Source: Deltaproteobacteria bacterium (GTDB lineage Bacteria; Myxococcota_A; Bradymonadia; REDH01). From it: a stretch of DNA of 55,857 nt. Where the stretch lies: NCBI GenBank assembly GCA_007693585.1, contig REDH01000090.1, positions 1 through 55,857 on the forward strand, given 5' to 3'. The translations under genes and the position numbers were made by a program. This document shows positions 54,474-55,857 of this stretch, in pieces. Positions within the stretch are counted from its first letter, which is position 1, and the number at the start of each line of letters is the position of its first letter. The notes under the pieces were generated by a model that had not been told where the DNA came from, did no database searches, and worked only from the letters and a program-made list of their open reading frames with translations.

Positions 54474-55857
54474 ATGTTCGAACGATGGAAGTTCATTACC
54501 CTTGCCGCGCTCTGTACGGCTACGCTGGCGTTCGCCAGCAGCTGCGGCAGCGACGGGCCGAGCGACGAGACCACGGACGGCACATCCGGCATCACGCCGC
54601 CCTCCAGTGACCCGAGTGGCCCCGGAAGCGTCACCAGTTCCACGCCCAGCACGGTCGATCCGTCGACCGGCGCGCCGGCTCCCTGTGCCGGACAGCTCCA
54701 GCAGTGCTCTTCCGAGGCACAGTCCACGAACACGTTCTTCTGCGACACCGCCGAAGGCGTCTGTCGTCTTCGCTGCAACGTGGAGCAGGCCGACGCGACC
54801 GACTCGGCCGACTGCCCGCGGCGGCACTGGTGTGTGGCGCTCGTCGAGAACGGCCAGCCTTCCGAGACAGACGGCGTCTGCCTCGAGGGGACCTGCACGG
54901 GGACGTTCTTCGACAACAACTGCGGTCCCGGGGAAAGCTGCTTCCCGGTGGGCAACGAGGCATCGTTCTGCGAAGCGGCCGGAACGCGCCAGGAAGGCCA
55001 GAGCTGCGGAGGCGACCAGACCTGTGGGCCGGGTCTCCTGTGCGGACCCGATGCGGAGTGCATCGTTCCCTGTGATGTGACGGGAACGGCGCCGAACGCC
55101 CAGCAGTGCGCGGGCGAGGAGTCCTGCATCGGCGTGTTCCGGGCCTCCGGCGCGAACCAGCCCGGCATCTGCGGCACCGCCTGTGAGCCCTTCGACATCG
55201 GCACGTGCCCCGAAGGCACGGCCTGCTTCCCCGGCATCTCCGGTGATCAGGTTCGGACGTGGTTCTGCCAGGAGGCGGGTGCGAACCCGGCCGGTCCCGG
55301 CCAGTCCTGCAACCAGGACGATGGCTGCACCGAGGGTTACATCTGTCTCAACGAAGGAACCGAGCAGGCTCCGGACCTCCGCTGCGTCCAGGCGTGTGAC
55401 CCGATGGGCACCGCGACGGGTGCCGGTGCACTCTGTGGCCCGAGTGGAGAGTCCACCGAGCTCATCCCCGCCACGGCCTTCGGTTTCGCCAGTGACTACG
55501 CGACGACAGGTGCCGGCGCCGCCGAGGTCGAGGCCCGTCTCGAGGACGGTTCCCTGCTCGCGCCGCTGAGCCTCGATCTCGCCGACGAGACCACCTACTC
55601 CTTCGTGGCGGCACGGGACGCCGATGGCGATCTCGCCGTTCTGCCCTTCGTCGACATCGCGCCCGCAGACGATGCGCTTCCCGCCACGTGGCTCCGGGGC
55701 ATGCACGCCGCCGGCGCCGCGGGGACTGTGCAGGCGTTCCTGATCATCGAAGGGAACTCCACGAAGAACGACCCGACGGAGACACCTGACCCGACGGAGA
55801 CGCCTGACCCGACGGAGACGCCTGACCCGACGGAGACGCCTGACCCGACGGAGACGC
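54474..55857 (+). CDS. Cys-rich lipoprotein with C-terminal DPTETP repeats (3' end beyond window)
   Basis: 461 residues within the window. Hydrophobic leader ITLAALCTATLAFASSCGS fits a lipobox (ASSC). A Ser/Thr/Pro linker leads to about 250 residues with over 20 Cys in repeating units (PGESCFPVGNEASFCEAAG, GGDQTCGPGLLCGPDAECIV, CAGEESCIGVF, EGTACFPGISGDQ), a pattern of secreted disulfide-rich modules of Myxococcota. After that comes a Cys-free beta-rich domain (FGFASDYATTGAGAAEVEAR, LADETTYSFVAARDADG, AVLPFVDIA), and then a DPTETP tract. The end and any anchor are outside the window. No family is named. Confidence 0.8.
   Translation, partial: MFERWKFITLAALCTATLAFASSCGSDGPSDETTDGTSGITPPSSDPSGPGSVTSSTPSTVDPSTGAPAPCAGQLQQCSSEAQSTNTFFCDTAEGVCRLRCNVEQADATDSADCPRRHWCVALVENGQPSETDGVCLEGTCTGTFFDNNCGPGESCFPVGNEASFCEAAGTRQEGQSCGGDQTCGPGLLCGPDAECIVPCDVTGTAPNAQQCAGEESCIGVFRASGANQPGICGTACEPFDIGTCPEGTACFPGISGDQVRTWFCQEAGANPAGPGQSCNQDDGCTEGYICLNEGTEQAPDLRCVQACDPMGTATGAGALCGPSGESTELIPATAFGFASDYATTGAGAAEVEARLEDGSLLAPLSLDLADETTYSFVAARDADGDLAVLPFVDIAPADDALPATWLRGMHAAGAAGTVQAFLIIEGNSTKNDPTETPDPTETPDPTETPDPTETPDPTET
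55770..55857 (+). repeat. 18-bp tandem repeat (DPTETP)
   Basis: Nearly five copies of GACCCGACGGAGACGCCT, the first differing by one base (gacaCct instead of gacgCct), running into the window edge. Encodes a Pro/Thr-rich spacer in the lipoprotein and is likely to vary in copy number. Confidence 0.85.

Noticed and set aside
55770-55857. CRISPR array
   Set aside because: Units are contiguous and in frame with the coding sequence; there are no spacers.

Overview
This 55.9 kb window looks like chromosomal DNA from a high-GC member of the Myxococcota (delta-proteobacterial type). The evidence is indirect. There is a GYF-domain/TPR protein carrying many DLPAP-type motifs. A secreted fibronectin-III protein ends in a MYXO-CTERM-like tail (Cys, hydrophobic helix, Arg cluster) and is followed by an outer-membrane barrel, a pairing I recall from Myxococcus as MXAN_2561/2562. 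A lipoprotein resembles the AgmX/PglI C-terminal domain. The ATP synthase operon has paired b' and b subunits but lacks subunits a and c. I see no rRNA, tRNA, CRISPR array, insertion sequence or phage gene. Apart from one partial gene at each edge, the window is densely coding, with many ATGA/GTGA stop-start overlaps.
Layout. (1) 1-5.9 kb: ribosomal protein S1 (partial, minus strand), a small unknown protein, an OmpA-domain protein, a lipoprotein, a poorly resolved 450 bp stretch, and a CPBP intramembrane protease with a soluble insert. (2) 6.1-13.5 kb: a 1319-aa GYF/DLPAP/TM/TPR protein, a receiver-like/J-domain/TPR protein and an Hsp70 that lacks the C-terminal lid, forming a likely chaperone and scaffold cluster. 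(3) 13.5-18.9 kb, minus strand: tightly overlapped fliO-fliP-fliQ-fliR-flhB (type III export gate, no flhA), then tetR-tolC. (4) 18.9-28.4 kb, plus strand: an rdgC-like gene with a partner, uppP, mannose-1-phosphate guanylyltransferase, phosphohexomutase, a ROK kinase (envelope-sugar supply), a PP2C phosphatase, thyX, a HEAT-like protein and a double-rhodanese lipoprotein whose 3' end is part of a 90-bp imperfect tandem duplication. (5) 28.5-37.5 kb: a helicase-associated-domain protein with a small partner (minus), rhomboid protease, M20 peptidase, two unknown envelope proteins, a radical SAM/B12-type protein and an MBL-fold hydrolase. (6) 37.5-44 kb: atpF'-atpF-atpH-atpA-atpG-atpD-atpC; AtpD carries an extra segment of about 50 residues. 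(7) 44-55.9 kb: two envelope proteins (one apparently starting at ATC), a barrel protein, a two-subunit CoA-transferase, an RNase II-type exonuclease, asd, the MYXO-CTERM-like/barrel pair, truA, pssA, and a Cys-rich lipoprotein running off the edge in DPTETP repeats.
The most unusual items are the AtpD insertion, the lidless Hsp70 beside a receiver-like/J-domain/TPR partner, the CPBP protease with a soluble insert together with the MYXO-CTERM-like substrate, the hairpin cluster upstream of rdgC, and the ATC start. All functional calls come from reading motifs by eye; no database search was run.
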